From the NCBI GenBank assembly GCA_015143295.1, contig CM026563.1:3038001-3102000 (forward strand): DNA of 64,000 nt, in the 5' to 3' direction. The position numbers and the translations under genes are program-made. Positions 27,001 through 38,164 of this stretch are shown piece after piece. The DNA is from Tetracentron sinense. Lineage: Eukaryota > Streptophyta > Magnoliopsida > Trochodendrales > Trochodendraceae. The notes beneath the pieces are model-generated. The model searched no databases. It was not told the DNA's origin and saw nothing but the letters and a program-made list of their open reading frames with translations. Numbering within the stretch: position 1 is the stretch's first letter; each line of letters starts with the position of its first letter.

Positions 27001-28323
27001 TAGTTTTCATTACCATTCATCCTATGAAGTAATGAGCTCTGCCTTGCTAATTTTCCAAATTTGTCTTATTGTAAGTGAGAGGATGACATACATTGTGACT
27101 GTTAATCAATTGAATCAATTTGGTTTCAGGTGGGGAGCAACTCTGATGAACTCCTTTCTTTTCAATGTGGGACTTATTCTCCTCTGCTCCATCAGGTCTG
27201 GATCTTTGACTTTCTGATTTTTAAACTCTTCATCTGGCTATTGAAATGGGAACAATAGGTCGGTCTATTTGACATTTGATACTTTGGGATTTACATGAGA
27301 ATCACAAGTGGACTTATCTGAGGAGCACAAGTGACCACCTAATTAGGAAAAGGAGTAACCTCTTAACTCCCTTTTTTGAGGAACATCCAATAGATTGGAA
27401 GCTCTCGCATCAAATGGCCTTGTGAGTTCCAGTTCCTTGGATCCTGATAGGTTGATACCGAGTGTTTGAACCTTGTTTAACATGCGCAACCAAGAAAGTG
27501 TAAAGCTTAATTCACACAACGTGAGCACAGGTTCTGGTATTTATAGTTTGGAGACTGCACTATCATTTAAGATGATAGCTTTTGAGATCAATTCGGGCCT
27601 TGTTACTAAAGATTAGAGTATGGTGTGGGCATCGCCCATCGGTGGAATCTATTGATGGAACTATAATTATTCTTTCAAATTGATCTCTCTTTTTTCTTTA
27701 TTGTGTGTGGGTGTGTGTGTAAAGCGCGAGCACATGTGTGTGTGGGTTTGCATGTGTGTGTGTGGGGGTGTGTGTGCATGTGTGTGTGTGTGAAGTGGTA
27801 GGACTTAGGAGGCAGTCATTCTACTACAAATAATTTGTAAAATTTCCATTGCTAGTGTTTGGAATTTTTGTTCTCCTATAAAGGCCCAAATCTTGTATGT
27901 TTGGTGGTGATCATTGTTGGTCTTTGCTATTTCAGTGTGATTCAGTTCTGCGCCACAGCATTTGCTTACTACTCTCAAGCAACTGCTGCTCAGGAGATAT
28001 TTGGCCACACATTGCAATCTCTTCGTGGAATTAAATATCTTTACAAGTCAGTTACAACTGCCCTATGTGCTTGTGAATCTTGTTTAGACATTTATGTTTG
28101 CTGATGATTGAATATATTGATCATTGATTTACAGGTATAATGTGTTTCAAATTGCATTTATTGTTTTTGCGGGACTTACATTCGTGTATTATGCAGCCTT
28201 TGTAAGTCTTACACTGAATTGTTTTTTAAAGCATGAATTCAAAGGACCTACTCTTATTATCTTGAAACTTTTCAGGGATGGAAAAAGAGAAAACCCAGTG
28301 GCAGGATCCAACTTTCCTCTTGA
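12008..28323 (+). CDS. LMBR1-like integral membrane protein, complete, 14 exons, 509 aa
   Basis: Coding exons: 12008-12357, 12482-12567, 20297-20412, 20742-20852, 23343-23441, 23552-23674, 24053-24115, 24214-24278, 26713-26822, 26914-27028, 27130-27195, 27936-28046, 28135-28201, 28276-28323. They total 1530 nt in unbroken phase with GT-AG borders. The protein starts [20 protein letters not shown] and continues with conserved family blocks such as [38 protein letters not shown], a charged cytosolic segment ([20 protein letters not shown]), [19 protein letters not shown] and [20 protein letters not shown]. It ends in PSGRIQLSS. This matches the plant LMBR1-like family (about 509 aa, roughly nine spans), relatives of animal LMBR1/LMBD1 lipocalin-receptor-like proteins. 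The precise role in plants is poorly known. Intron 2 is 7.7 kb and full of transposon relics. Confidence 0.95.
12801..13657. mobile_element. 857-bp non-autonomous hAT-like element in LMBR1-like intron 2
   Basis: It is bounded by the inverted termini CATGGTTTAAAAT and ATTTTAAACCATG and flanked by a perfect 8-bp duplication TATAAAAA (12793-12800 and 13658-13665), the size used by hAT transposases. The subterminal regions carry several copies of GATACG/CGTATC/CGATAC words, as expected for hAT transposase-binding repeats. There is no ORF, so mobility would depend on a transposase from elsewhere. Confidence 0.8.
13666..17135. other. remainder of LMBR1-like intron 2, left part
   Basis: AT-rich intron sequence with poly(A)/poly(T) runs. 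I see no exon and no well-bounded element. A short minus-strand ORF near 16631-16828 has no recognisable domain. Confidence 0.4.
17136..17311. repeat. 176-bp imperfect hairpin / miniature inverted repeat
   Basis: The arms begin TTAATTAAAGACTTGGGATC and, read from the other side, TTAATTAAAACACAAGATC. They stay complementary inward through CTTCTTCAGTT against CTTCTCCAGTTTG and CAGTGGGAAGGC on both arms, leaving a loop of about 40 bp. The size and pairing are those of a small MITE, and also of a microRNA-like precursor. Confidence 0.65.
17312..18667. other. LMBR1-like intron 2, middle part
   Basis: No exon or bounded repeat recognised. Confidence 0.35.
18668..18830 (-). mobile_element. possible LINE 3' tail
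   Basis: The reverse complement ends in CTTCTTGCTTACTGAT followed by an A-run (plus-strand T-run at about 18668-18680). This resembles the tails of 5'-truncated plant L1 copies. No diagnostic domain is present. Confidence 0.3.
20217..20254. repeat. trinucleotide microsatellite (GTT)n(ATT)n
   Basis: A compound simple repeat immediately upstream of the exon 3 acceptor region of the LMBR1-like gene. Confidence 0.85.
20938..22290 (-). mobile_element. 5'-truncated L1-type LINE relic in LMBR1-like intron 4
   Basis: Minus-strand ORFs read as the C-terminus of an L1 reverse transcriptase: [40 protein letters not shown] and [20 protein letters not shown], then downstream [20 protein letters not shown]. 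The 3' side ends at TTTTTTGATTGGTAACC on the plus strand. Several frame changes show decay. It belongs to the same broad family as the relic at 1-1500. Confidence 0.8.
22986..23021. repeat. heptamer tandem repeat (AGAGCCC)n
   Basis: About five head-to-tail AGAGCCC units within LMBR1-like intron 4. Confidence 0.8.
25499..25645. repeat. two-copy 73-bp tandem duplication in LMBR1-like intron 8
   Basis: The stretch beginning TTAAGGTAAGGCTAGAGGAG is present at 25501 and again at 25574, each ending in GGGAGGGAGG. A second, looser direct repeat (AGATATGAGGTC at 25751 and 25798) follows. Confidence 0.6.
27704..27793. repeat. interrupted (TG)n microsatellite
   Basis: An extended run of GTGTGTG interrupted by short variants, in LMBR1-like intron 11. 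Confidence 0.85.
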
Positions 28324-28950
28324 ATTATGCGCTTTCTGGAAGAGCACAGAGCCGGGCAGGGCCTCAGAAACCTCAAGTCTTACCGTTTGCTTTGGAGTGG
28401 TTCTTAGATTTGGATGTGTGGCCGACTTTTGTTTTAATGTACTGATGTCAAAAGAAGTAGGCGGATATCATCTTAGTGTAAATTGGTTGCTGCAGTTGGA
28501 ATAGTGTGCCGACTGTTGCTGCTACTGCCGTAGCCTCATTTGGGATGGTTGTTATGCGGCTTTGCTTTCTTTTATACCCCTTTTTTTTTTTAATGTATTA
28601 TTTCATGGTTGATGTATGTTATAAATTGACACGGGAACTTAATAGAGATATCTTGTGCAAGAGGGATGTAGGTGTTGGGTTTATAGACAACTCCCACTGC
28701 TGTAACTTAGACCTATTGAGAGCAAAATTTCTTTTTTATATTTGTGCAGCCAATCAGTATGATCATGTATTTGTGCATGTTGTCTTGTGTGCAATTTTTT
28801 TATGAATCCAGGAGACCAGTATTTCAAATAGTGCTGAGTATAAGCCGACAACTTCTTTTATGTGTATGGAATATCAGGACATCCCTAATGCTACTGGTGG
28901 CATGGTTAATTTTGATCTTCTTCTTTAAAATTTTCAATAATAAATGATGT
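28324..28950 (+). terminator. presumed 3' UTR and poly(A) region of the LMBR1-like gene
   Basis: T-rich sequence after the stop codon, with an AATAAA motif at about 28938-28943. This motif is the best candidate for the polyadenylation signal. The UTR boundary cannot be fixed from sequence alone. Confidence 0.4.
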
Positions 28951-29272
28951 TCAAGTATTTCATTAAAAACAAATGCACAACAATTATCGATCAATCCTGC
29001 AATTGTTTCTAAAACATTTTTAGTTTAAAAAAAGCCAAGAGACTCCAAACTCCCAAAGTTTATGAAAGGGATCTTTAGTAATTCGGCATTTAGTAAAAAT
29101 TTGGTACGATTTAATTCGGGATAGTCATTTGACTAAAAAATAAGTGAAAAAAACGTAAAACGTCAAAAATGCAGTAAAGAAATAATTCAAGTATCATTCG
29201 GGCCAATACTCAATACTTCGTTGACAAATTCGGCTAAATATATAAACTTGTATATATTTAATTTATAAGAAA
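28951..29272. other. spacer with AATTCGGG-type words
   Basis: It contains scattered ATTCGG/TTCGGC words like the subterminal repeats of the miniature element at 41192-41524. It may be a decayed relative, but no termini are visible. Confidence 0.25.
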
Positions 29273-29685
29273 CTAGCTGGTGGCACCTGCGATGCATGTG
29301 AGAGCGAGGGGAAGGAGTTAACCACAGTTAATAGGAGTTAAAAGAGACGCGTGTTAACCCGCGGTTGCAACTGAACTCGCTAGTGGCACGTGCGATGCAC
29401 GTAAGAGCGAGGGGAAGGAGTTAACCACAGTTAATAGGAGTTAAAAGGGTCACGTGTTAACCCGTGGGTGCAATTGAAATCTCCCTGAGTTCAATCGCGA
29501 TCAGCTGTGATTCAAAATAGATAGATGAGCAAGGGTAGTTTTGAAATTAAATCAAAGGCAAGGGGTAGTTTGAGAATTAAAGCAAACATTAAATCAAAGT
29601 TTTGTTTTTATATAAGGGTAGTATGGGAATTTCAGAAAATCTTTCATCTACGGGTGCCTCTCGCATTATAATAGTAAAGATGAGA
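29273..29685 (-). mobile_element. short non-autonomous Helitron with duplicated 3' end
   Basis: On the minus strand the element begins TCTCATCTTTACTATTATAA at 29685. It ends with a hairpin and CTAG at 29273, sitting between A and T as Helitrons do. The terminal hairpin at the inner copy is perfect (ACGTGC-ATC-GCACGT, then GCCACTAG at 29380). The block from CTAG through GTTAACCACAGTTAATAGG occurs twice (starting 29273 and 29380), so two 3' termini lie in tandem. Inside is part of a GATTGAACTC-type hairpin shared with other copies in the window. Confidence 0.65.
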
Positions 29686-31010
29686 TTTAACTTTATATTG
29701 TAGAAAATGAAGGAAAAAAGAAGTGCAAGAGATTGAGAAAGAAAGAGATGCATTTGGAAAAGATATTGAGATGTGACGATTATTGGTGTTGAAAAGGCGG
29801 TACAACAGGAGACTCAATATTCGACTATTAGTGGCTGTGTTAGCGGCTGTGATAAGTGAAGACTATAAAATAGTTTGGGTTAAGGATTTAGGAAGAAAAA
29901 AGAGTTCGAGAAAAAATGTGGCTATTGAATGGTGACCAGTGAGTACTCAGGACGAGTGGTGGGGGCTTTCAATGACAATGTAACCAATGAGGTAGAGACT
30001 TAAGATTATAGATTGAGCGAAAGAAATCGAGAGAAAATAAGTTTTGTGCAGATATGAGAAGATGATATAGGAACTTACCTTAAAGATTTAGATTTTTTTT
30101 TAGTCTTGTAGAGGTATTATTCATTTATTGGCGAATAATTTGTCTTCCTTAAAAAAGTAGGAATTGATTTTACTTCCTTAAAAAAGTTGCAAATGTTTCC
30201 GTATCTTTGAATTATACAGATGATGAATTATAAGTTTTATTTGTGTATAATTTACGTATTATACGTAAATCTACTATGGTTTAGATACACTTTTAAATTG
30301 ACTTTCTGATCTTAAAGAGTCAAAAGTAGGTTAAAATGTCATTTGGTTTCACATTCTAAGAGAATAATTATTTCACGAGTCAAAAGTCATAAAAAGTCAA
30401 AAGGTTATCTTTTAAAGAAAGCTGCCCATAACTAATTTTTGTAGAAAGTCCCAATTTGTTTTTAAAATTTATTTTAGTTAAAAGTTATTCCCAAGACCTT
30501 CTCTGAGAAGTTATCCAAAAACAACTTTACATTTTGACCATACAGCTCTTATAAAGTAGTAAAGTCTTAGTATTTAAAGACGGTTTACTTTCGTTCAACT
30601 TTGAGGAGAATTCCCAAAAAAAAGTGTAACTTTGAGGGAAAAAAATGTAGAGATTGGCAACGTCTTTCCTTAATTGAAGAAAGAAAAGGTTTTGTTTTAG
30701 AGTGAATTCGAGAAAGAACATGGCATCACATCTAGAATCAACCAGATATTCTACACATGGATGACCAAATGTAGCTCATTCTTGGAATGTGATTAACTGA
30801 CTTATAGTTTGCTTTACTTTGGTTATAGAGTGAGTTAAATCATTTTAGGCAGCAATTGCACCAAAGATGCTTTCAGTTGTAGTCATCCAGTACTAGCACA
30901 TCCTTTTTCCTGTTGATGTCCCATGTAGTAAAGCCATAATCTTACATTCTTTCACATCCTCATGGAACGACTATCGCATGGTAAACACAAGAATAAAGAT
31001 TCATCTAGGA
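29686..31010. other. intergenic sequence between Helitron and the GDSL gene
   Basis: AT-rich spacer. No exon or bounded element recognised. It includes the presumed 3' UTR of the minus-strand GDSL gene near its right side. Confidence 0.4.
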
Positions 31011-34000
31011 CTAGTCCCACTGTATCTCCCTGTGGAATGGATACTCGCATATATTTATAGTGGTCTTCCCATCGGATGCAACAAGATCATATGGTGAGTC
31101 CTCTCCAAATTCAGTTGGCAAGGACTTCCAGAATAAACATGGCTCCCACTCAGCTTCCTTAAGAACCTTCAGTATCTCCTCCACCACTATCTTGCTCCCC
31201 TCAGAAGAAAAATGAACCCCATCTCTGCAAAAGGAACAGGTATCAGCCTAAGTAAACAAGGCATGTTTATTTCAAAGATAGCAATTATTACCTGTCATTC
31301 CAGACCAAAATAAAAAATATGGCTTCCAGTTATTGGGAGCACATTTGGTTGCAACAATAAGTCAATTTGAACAAAGTGCAAAACATATTTTTCAGAGAGA
31401 GACTTTCTTTTGGAGAAAATCTGGCTTGTACTTACACCCCAGTAATTTTATTTGAGATCATAGATCAATTGGTTAACACTTGGCAACACAACCAGTCAAT
31501 GATGAGATTGCAAGTCCCGTTCTAGTTTCTCTCGTCAAATCGAGTTACTTACAAAACAAATCCCATACATCTATTTGAATAGAGTTCTTTCTGTCCTCCC
31601 ATCCTGATTCTGAGTCTTTTTCTATAACCATGAAATATATATGGCAAGCTATCCTAAACAAGACCCTAGATTTATAAGCAAAACAGAGACAAAATTAAGA
31701 TCATAATGTTGATAATTCACAAAGCTAACTGCAATCACACTGACACCTTTGTTAGGAAATGAGAGCGAGTCTGATAGGATACAAGGAAATCATCAAAAAT
31801 TCTAGAATGGTCCAGATATATGTTGGCTTCTCTACCAAGGTTGGGAGATTTAGTTCTGGTGTGTAATTCAGCTATCACTGAAACCAAGCCGAACCAATAT
31901 GACTTGTCCAAATCTTTGGAGAGTTTTATTGGAGAGCATTCATTGAGTCCAATCTTCAGAACAAGGACTCTATTACCAACTAAAACCAAGTCAGTATGAA
32001 ATGATACATGATCTAAGAACAACCCCATGAGATGATACGTGTAACACTTAATAAAGATTGTTCAATGCAGAAACATTAACATAGTAGTCGGCACTATAAT
32101 AGATGAGATGGGAGAACAAAATAATCGGGGCTTGAAACTTGAAAGTCCAATTACATAAATCGAAAAGAACATTGAGAGATGCATTAACTGCCAGAAGAAA
32201 ATAAGAAAAGGTAGAGAAGATACCCATTTCGTCTTGCAAAACAGAATAGAGAAGAACACAACTGAAACTATATATATCATCACTCACTATGTTTTCTAAC
32301 AAAATACCACTGCCACATGCAAAGCAGTTGGTGGAAAAAAAATATAAGAGGAGATTAAGGTCAAATCAGGCTGATGGAAGCTACATGTGCACGGGCAGGT
32401 GGGGTGAGACTAGATCACTAAATTTCTCCAGCTTCGAAGATCTTCAGACCAAAAATCAACCTGATCAAGTAATTATAACCATCCAATCCGTCGTAATTTA
32501 GGTTTGTACAAAAGGGAAAAATGCTGCAGAGAAAAGATCTCCAAGGTGGAATTGACAAATGATGGGCTACACCTTTTATGTTGACAGAGCTGACTGTCAC
32601 GCATTGGTATACTGTCTTTAGGACTGGGATATAGATTAGGTATCCTCAAAATGTATATTGCCAAGTAGTTGGGCTCAGCAAAATATAGGATACAGGGTAT
32701 ATAGAAAAGTAAACTTACGTAAAGCAAGCAGTCAACCAATCATCCCTTTTCTGAAGTGCAGTCCAAAGATCAACAACCTTTATGTCCATCTCCCTGCACA
32801 GCTCTATACAAGCTTCTGAATAACTTCGACAGAGCTCATTTGTCCGAATTAGTTCACTAAATATACCACTGATTTCAGAGCAAATTCCCATGTTAGAATT
32901 AAGATTTGCTCTAGAAAACTAAGAAAACTGAGAAATACAAAATTAGCATCAGAGCACCTCGCGCCTTCACGAACTTTTTCCTCATTGACAGGAGGACAAC
33001 TAAGAAAAATTATGCGTGTTTTCTCTGAAAGGCTCTGATATCAAATACTTGTGTTAGAATATGCATTGAAATACCATATTCAGGTAATTGGACATTTAAG
33101 GTACCTGTCAAGTAGAACTTAAGGGTGGACCAGTGGCATAGTGCTCCAAACATATAAAACAAAAATTGGATCAATTGAATAATGATAACCATCTGATATA
33201 TTGTACTCACAAGTGCACACAAAAATGATGCGTTTATGAAATAGGATTGTCCCCATTATCCAATTGGGTCAATTTTAGTGTTAAAGTCCCCCCTCCAGTA
33301 AGTCAGTGGACGATTGTCTTTGGGGATTACCTGCTGGGTATCTCATATTCATTCATGTAGCAAGAAGGTAATATTGTATGTGAAAAGGTTACCTTGAGAT
33401 GAATTCCAATCGTTCTCATGTTTTCAATATATTCTGGAAGTGGTACATGAGGGCCTAGGCCAGATGAGTGAGGTCCCATTGAATCGTTACCGCCAAAATA
33501 GACTATCACCAAAGAAGGCTGTAGAGCGGCATCCTAGATTAAAGATAATAACAGGATGCTGGTGTCAGAGTAAAACTAACAGAGTTCACAAACTAAAAAT
33601 CCAGTTGATGCTTTATTTCAGTTTCACTTCTATGTGGTCAGAAGAAACTTTCTATAGAATTTCATGGTGCACACATGTCCCACTCAGTACTCAGTAGTAC
33701 AACGGTAAACAAGGCTGATGGCCATGTTAATGTACGCTTATATTCTATTTTTGAATGGTAATTTCCGTCGAAAATGCTCAGAATATAGACTTTCTATTAG
33801 GCAATAAGCATAGTATTAAAACTCAGCGAGTCGAATCTAAACTCAGCCGAGTCGACTTGACTCGGCCAGGTTTCGAGTCAAGTTTGAGGTAAAACTCGGT
33901 TTTGACACTGAAAACCGAGTAAATCGTCCCGACTCGCCCGAGTTGTGTATTTTTTTTATTAAAAGAAAAAATTGAGTAAACCGGCCTACCTGAGTGACTA

Positions 34001-35800
34001 CATTATGTTTTTTTTTTCATTTTTTTTAAAAACACCCACCCATTCTTAAGTATAAATTGAAACAAAATGGGGGTGTTTAGTATATATTGAATAATATATC
34101 TCATTTTAGGCATGGTTTATGATTAGTTTTGAATTTATACCATATAGATAGTACTAGAAAAATATTATATATGTTCGAGTTTTAGGTATCATTACTCAGA
34201 CGAGTTTTGGACGAGTTTTGTCGAGTTGAGTTTTTAGGTTTTTAAAACACTGATTACAAGTGTGCAAAGATGAATAAGACAAGCAAGAGCACACTCCAGG
34301 GCATGGAGAACAGAGGGGGCAGTTTATACCCTTAAAATCTATACCTAGGTAGACATTATGAACAAAACCAAATTTGGTTTTGAGAATCCTTTTCCACACA
34401 TTCATGTCCACTTCAAGCGCCTTTTAAAGACCGTATAAGTGTAAAACAGTTGTGTCACCGAATAAACAATAATCTGATAAGTGATCCCTTTTTTTCTTGT
34501 TCATTGGTAAACTGGATTCAAACACATGACCTCGTGGTTGCAGTGAGAATATGTCGACAAATGGAGCTACGAGCTAAGGCCCAATCAATGATCAATTTTA
34601 TTTTTGCAAGAAACTATGTTCACGAATAACCTAATAGCCAACAAAAGCAACAACCAAAGTCCCCTAAATGCATCCTAAATAATATCCAGGGATTTGGATA
34701 GATAATTACATAAATGCTTCAACATATAGATGACATTAGTAACAAAACATTTAATACCTTAGGGAAAACTTGCTCGACAACTTGGAGAGCACGCCTTGAG
34801 TTCCAACCAAAGTATCCTCGAAGCAATATGTCTGCCTATACCAAATCACAAACAAAGGTGAACAGTCCAAACACCAAACAGAAGGCCTATTAGAAGAAGT
34901 TTTTTTTTTTTGATAGGTAAAAAAAAAAAAAGAGGTTTCATTTAAGATAAGAGATTAATGTATGGCCTCTTGTGAGTAAGTTGGCTTTATTGAGTGTGAT
35001 TGTTGAAGTTCCAGATCTATTAGGCAATGCTTGTTCAATAGTAATTGTATATGGTGTTTGGATTCAGACGAAGAATTACTTCCTTCCACCATTGTTGAGG
35101 AGATTATTAACAGTAACATAGTGCTTTTCAATGATGAGAGACTAGAAAATGATGGGTATTTTTCTCCGAAACTGGCTTGGAATGCCCCCCTCTCAAATTG
35201 GGGGTTATTATATTTGGTAATATCTCATTCCCAATAAGAACTCTCTGTTCTTATGAAGACTTTTCCTCAATGGGGTCTCGGTTGATGATAACTTAAAAAG
35301 ATTAGGGATATTGACAGTAAGTGAATCTGTTGTAATTTTCCAAAACAAGGCATGCCTGGCCATTTGTTCTGCAATGGCGATTTAGCTAAACCCATGTGGC
35401 TCCAGTTTGACAAAAATGTCCAGATCATAGATTATAATATCATTCAGAAAAGGATTATGAGGTTCTTTCATAGATGCACAAATACATTACGAAATTGGTT
35501 CTTATTTCAATTTCTGGGAAATCAGGAATGCTTGTAATTGTATGAGATTCGATAATATGAATTCTACCGCTTATTAGTTGCTACAGAAGGCAATGAGATG
35601 GATTCATATTAGTAACGAATAGATCGAAGAGGGGAGATCTGAAAATCAAATTGAAGATTTAAAAGAGAGAGAGATGGAAGAAGACGTACTTTGCGAGCGT
35701 AAATGTCAGCAAGTATAGAACCCCATCCATCGTTACTGTAGCTGAACTGAACTATAGAGGATCCGAAAAGAACGAAAAGGGGCCTTGGTGGTCCAACCAT
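31011..35800 (-). CDS. GDSL esterase/lipase, CPRD49-like, complete, 6 exons, 256 aa
   Basis: Minus-strand exons: 35800-35690, 34835-34758, 33533-33393, 33034-32958, 32868-32719, 31224-31011 (771 nt, all in phase). The product is an SGNH/GDSL hydrolase of the short CPRD49 / isoamyl-acetate-esterase-like type. Block I is LFGSSIV, with Ser15 as the expected nucleophile and Ser14 in place of the usual Asp of GDS. Block III is VYFGGNDSMGPHSSGLGPHV (Gly78, Asn79 of the oxyanion hole). Block V is TDGVHFSSEG (Asp187, His190). The end GEDSPYDLVASDGKTTIN is also family-typical. No signal peptide is seen, in line with an intracellular enzyme of this subgroup. The substrate is unknown. A CT-rich microsatellite directly precedes the start codon. 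Confidence 0.95.
33812..34252. mobile_element. hAT-like miniature element with GACTCG subterminal repeats (GDSL intron 2)
   Basis: The left end AGTATTAAAACTC and the right end TTTTTAAAACACT form a loose inverted repeat. Both flanks are rich in GACTCG/CGAGTC words around an AT-rich core. The layout equals the hAT elements at 12801 and 37118, but no intact 8-bp duplication is found, so it is probably old. Confidence 0.45.
34488..34582 (-). mobile_element. tRNA-derived SINE fragment (GDSL intron 2)
   Basis: On the minus strand the sequence reads CCTTAGCTCGTAGCTCC (box A-like), then about 40 bp later GTTTGAATCC (box B-like), then an A-rich tail (AAGAAAAAAAGGG). This is the order of RNA polymerase III promoters in tRNA-derived SINEs. 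It does not fold as a tRNA. Confidence 0.5.
34905..35630 (+). mobile_element. LINE zf-RVT-region relic in GDSL intron 1
   Basis: The plus strand reads HLFCNGDLAKPMWLQFDKNV, then DYNIIQKRIMRFFHRCTNTL, then WEIRNACNCMRFDNM. This is the zinc-binding C-terminal pattern that follows reverse transcriptase in plant LINEs, with frame changes. T- and A-runs with GATAGGTAA lie at 34905-34932. Confidence 0.6.
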
Positions 35801-35838
35801 CTCTCTCTCTCTCTCTATATGACTATCTCTCTATCTGG
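35801..35838. repeat. (CT)n tract in the GDSL 5' leader
   Basis: A CTCTCTCTCTCTCTC run lies directly next to the start codon of the minus-strand GDSL gene; it reads GA-rich on the coding strand. Such tracts are common in plant 5' UTRs. Confidence 0.7.
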
Positions 35839-36359
35839 TTTGATCTCTTCTTCTATGGCAATTATATAGCTACAGGCGACAGGACAGAGGAGTCTGTGTG
35901 GTTGGGTATTGCTGTAAATTTTCCCACCAACTAACCGAAAAAATGAGGCGCCGTATTAATTGCGATTTATTGGACGCAAGATGATTTAGGTTTGAGATTC
36001 TTGAGAGATAGAGACAGTCTCCAGTAGAAGAGAGAGAGAGAGAGAGAGGTGCAAAGTCTCCTGTTCGGACAACTACCAGGACTAGGAGGAGATTGGAATC
36101 ATGGAATCACAGTCGATCGTGATTGAACTCTCTTTTTTTCACTTATATGAACTGTGGTTAAGATTTGTTGACCATTCTCTTTTTTCTTGTTTTTGATGAT
36201 TGGTATCACTTAACTACGGTTAGTGGTTAGAACAATGGGAGACTGGAGCTCTTGTGGACTCGTGGATTGGATCCTGAGACCTCTCTCAACAAAGAGGCCA
36301 CACTCCATTACAGGCGCAAGAAGCGGGGGTGTAAGAGTTATTGACCCATAGGATTCAAC

Positions 36360-36570
36360 AATCTAAATTGATTACCGTGATTGAACAATCTATCATTGGT
36401 TTATAGAAAAAAAAATTAACCTTAAGGTTAAAAAATTATTCTATAAATCAAGGTTAGATTGTTGAATCTTAACCACAATTAATTTGGGTTAAAAGGGGAG
36501 TGGTGTTGACTTGCGGGTTCGATTGAACTCTCCCCGAGTTCAATCGCAATTGATTGGGATCCAATATGGA
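36360..36570. repeat. relic of the TTAACC/GATTGAACTC repeat family
   Basis: An inner palindrome (AACCTTAAGGTT flanked by ATTGAACAATCTA and TAGATTGTTGAAT) is followed by CTTAACCACAATTAATTTGG and the hairpin GATTGAACTC-TCCCC-GAGTTCAATC. The same order recurs at about 29490, 39508 and 51165. Outer boundaries are unclear. Confidence 0.5.
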
Positions 36571-36621
36571 CTAGGGGCGCATACTCTGGGCTCTTCAAAT
36601 CCACAATGTCTGATGGTCAAG

Positions 36622-37031
36622 CGGGTGTATTTGAGCCAAGCTAATTAAAAAGCTCGAGTTCCATGTGAACCTGATCGAGCTGAGGCTCAGCTCGAGCTTG
36701 AATTGAATTAAGCTCGAACCCAACTTGGCTTGAAGCATATATATATTATTTTTAAAAATATATTATAAATAATATATTAATATTATAAATATGTTATTTA
36801 TAATATTATAATTATTAAAATATTATAAAAATTATTAATTAATAATATTATTATAAATATTTCAAGCCAAACAGAGTGGGTTGAGCTTTGAGCCGAGAAC
36901 CTGGTTTGAGCTCGACTTGATTGTAAGTTCGAGCTTGAAAGAGCACAACTCACCTTGATCAAGCCAAAAAGTAGGTTGAACTCATGAGGCCGAGTGGAGC
37001 CTTCGAGCTGGCTTGGCTTGAATACACCCCT
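36622..37031. repeat. foldback element, AGCTCG-word family (copy 3)
   Basis: It opens GGGTGTATTTGAGCCAAGCT and closes with AGCTGGCTTGGCTTGAATAC then ACCCC, an inverted pair. Between them are GAGCTCGA-type words around an AT-rich core at about 36740-36860. No clear target duplication is seen. Confidence 0.55.
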
Positions 37032-37117
37032 AGTTATTGTAAGGATACCGTACTCTCATCTTTATCCTTTGGTCCACACTGTTGGTTTTAGAATCCAATG
37101 GTGTACGTTGGATGAAC

Positions 37118-37438
37118 CAGTGTTTTTAAAATCGGATCCGTCGTCGAATTGGTTGGGTGGCCAATTCTCAGTTTAACGGGTTCAACCGGCTCAATTGTGT
37201 CATTTTATTAATAAAAAAATATTTTTATTTTTTTCCAATTTTCCTGGCCGGTTTTACCAATTTTTAACCCTGGTTTTCCATTTGAATCAGTTGGATCTGG
37301 TTGGTTATGCCATTCTACCGGGTTTTTTTAATATATTCCGAATTTTAAAGATTTCAAAATCAACGACGAGGCCAGTTCCCGATTTTATTGGTTCAACTGT
37401 CCAGTCTGGTCCGATCCGGTCCGGTTTTATTAACATTG
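37118..37438. mobile_element. 321-bp hAT miniature element
   Basis: It is flanked by a perfect 8-bp duplication GGATGAAC (37110-37117 and 37439-37446). The termini CAGTGTTTTTAAAA and TTTTATTAACATTG form the inverted pair. Subterminal words GGTTCAA, GGTCCGG and CCGGTT recur on both sides. It is non-coding. Confidence 0.8.
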
Positions 37439-37785
37439 GGATGAACCCAACTTCCTTTATTCAAGTTTGAGCAAAAAGAATGCGATATCCCCGGTACATG
37501 TTTGGTCCGGTTTTAATAACACTGGGATGAACCCAACATTCTTTATTCAAGTTTGAGCGAAAAAGAATGCGATAGCCCCGGGACCATGCTTGGTCCGGTT
37601 TTAATAACACTGGGATGAACTCAACATTCTATATTTAAGTTTGAGCTAAAAAAGTATTCGATAGCCCCAGTACCGTCTATCCGATTACTCTCATTTCCCT
37701 AATTTATGCTTGGTCCGGTTTTAATAACAAGGGGTTGTATTTATTCAAGGAGCAAAAACGTATGCGATAGCCCTAGTACCAGTCT
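37417..37785. repeat. four-copy tandem array spanning the hAT terminus and its flank
   Basis: Units begin GGTCCGGTTTTAATAACAC at 37417 (a variant that is the true element end), 37504, 37592 and 37712. Each runs through GGGATGAACCCAACATTC, TTCAAGTTTGAGC and GCGATAGCCCC. Unit length is about 87 bp for the first two, 120 bp for the third and 74 bp for the last, partial one. The array repeats the right end of the miniature element together with host flank. Confidence 0.8.
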
Positions 37786-38164
37786 ATCAAAAAAAAAATT
37801 TCGGCAGAAGTCAAAAATATGAAGAGAAAATGAAATGACTTTTCTATTTTTTTTTATAGCAACATGTGGATGATGTGTGGGCGTCCACGAGAGATAATCC
37901 CATGCCCTATCTGTAAGGTTAGGGATATGACATTTCCACATTCCACAGGTAAAAAAAGGACATGACGTTAATAAACTCTTTACCACACCCTGGCCTCTCA
38001 CTTAAGCTGGTTTTCGGGACATCGTGTGTCCCTCATTTGAGATCAAGTCTCAATCGAATAGAAGTGAAATTAAGTGTACTGTATCTGCATTCGGCACTGT
38101 CTTTAAAACGTAGGCCTGAAAATGAAAAAACGTACGAATAAAATTTAGATACTGTATATTTGTA

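Noticed and set aside
31440-31560. Possible SINE (GATCAATTGGTTAACACTTGG followed by GCAAGTCCCG)
   Set aside because: Box A and box B resemblance is weak and no A-tail or target duplication is visible.
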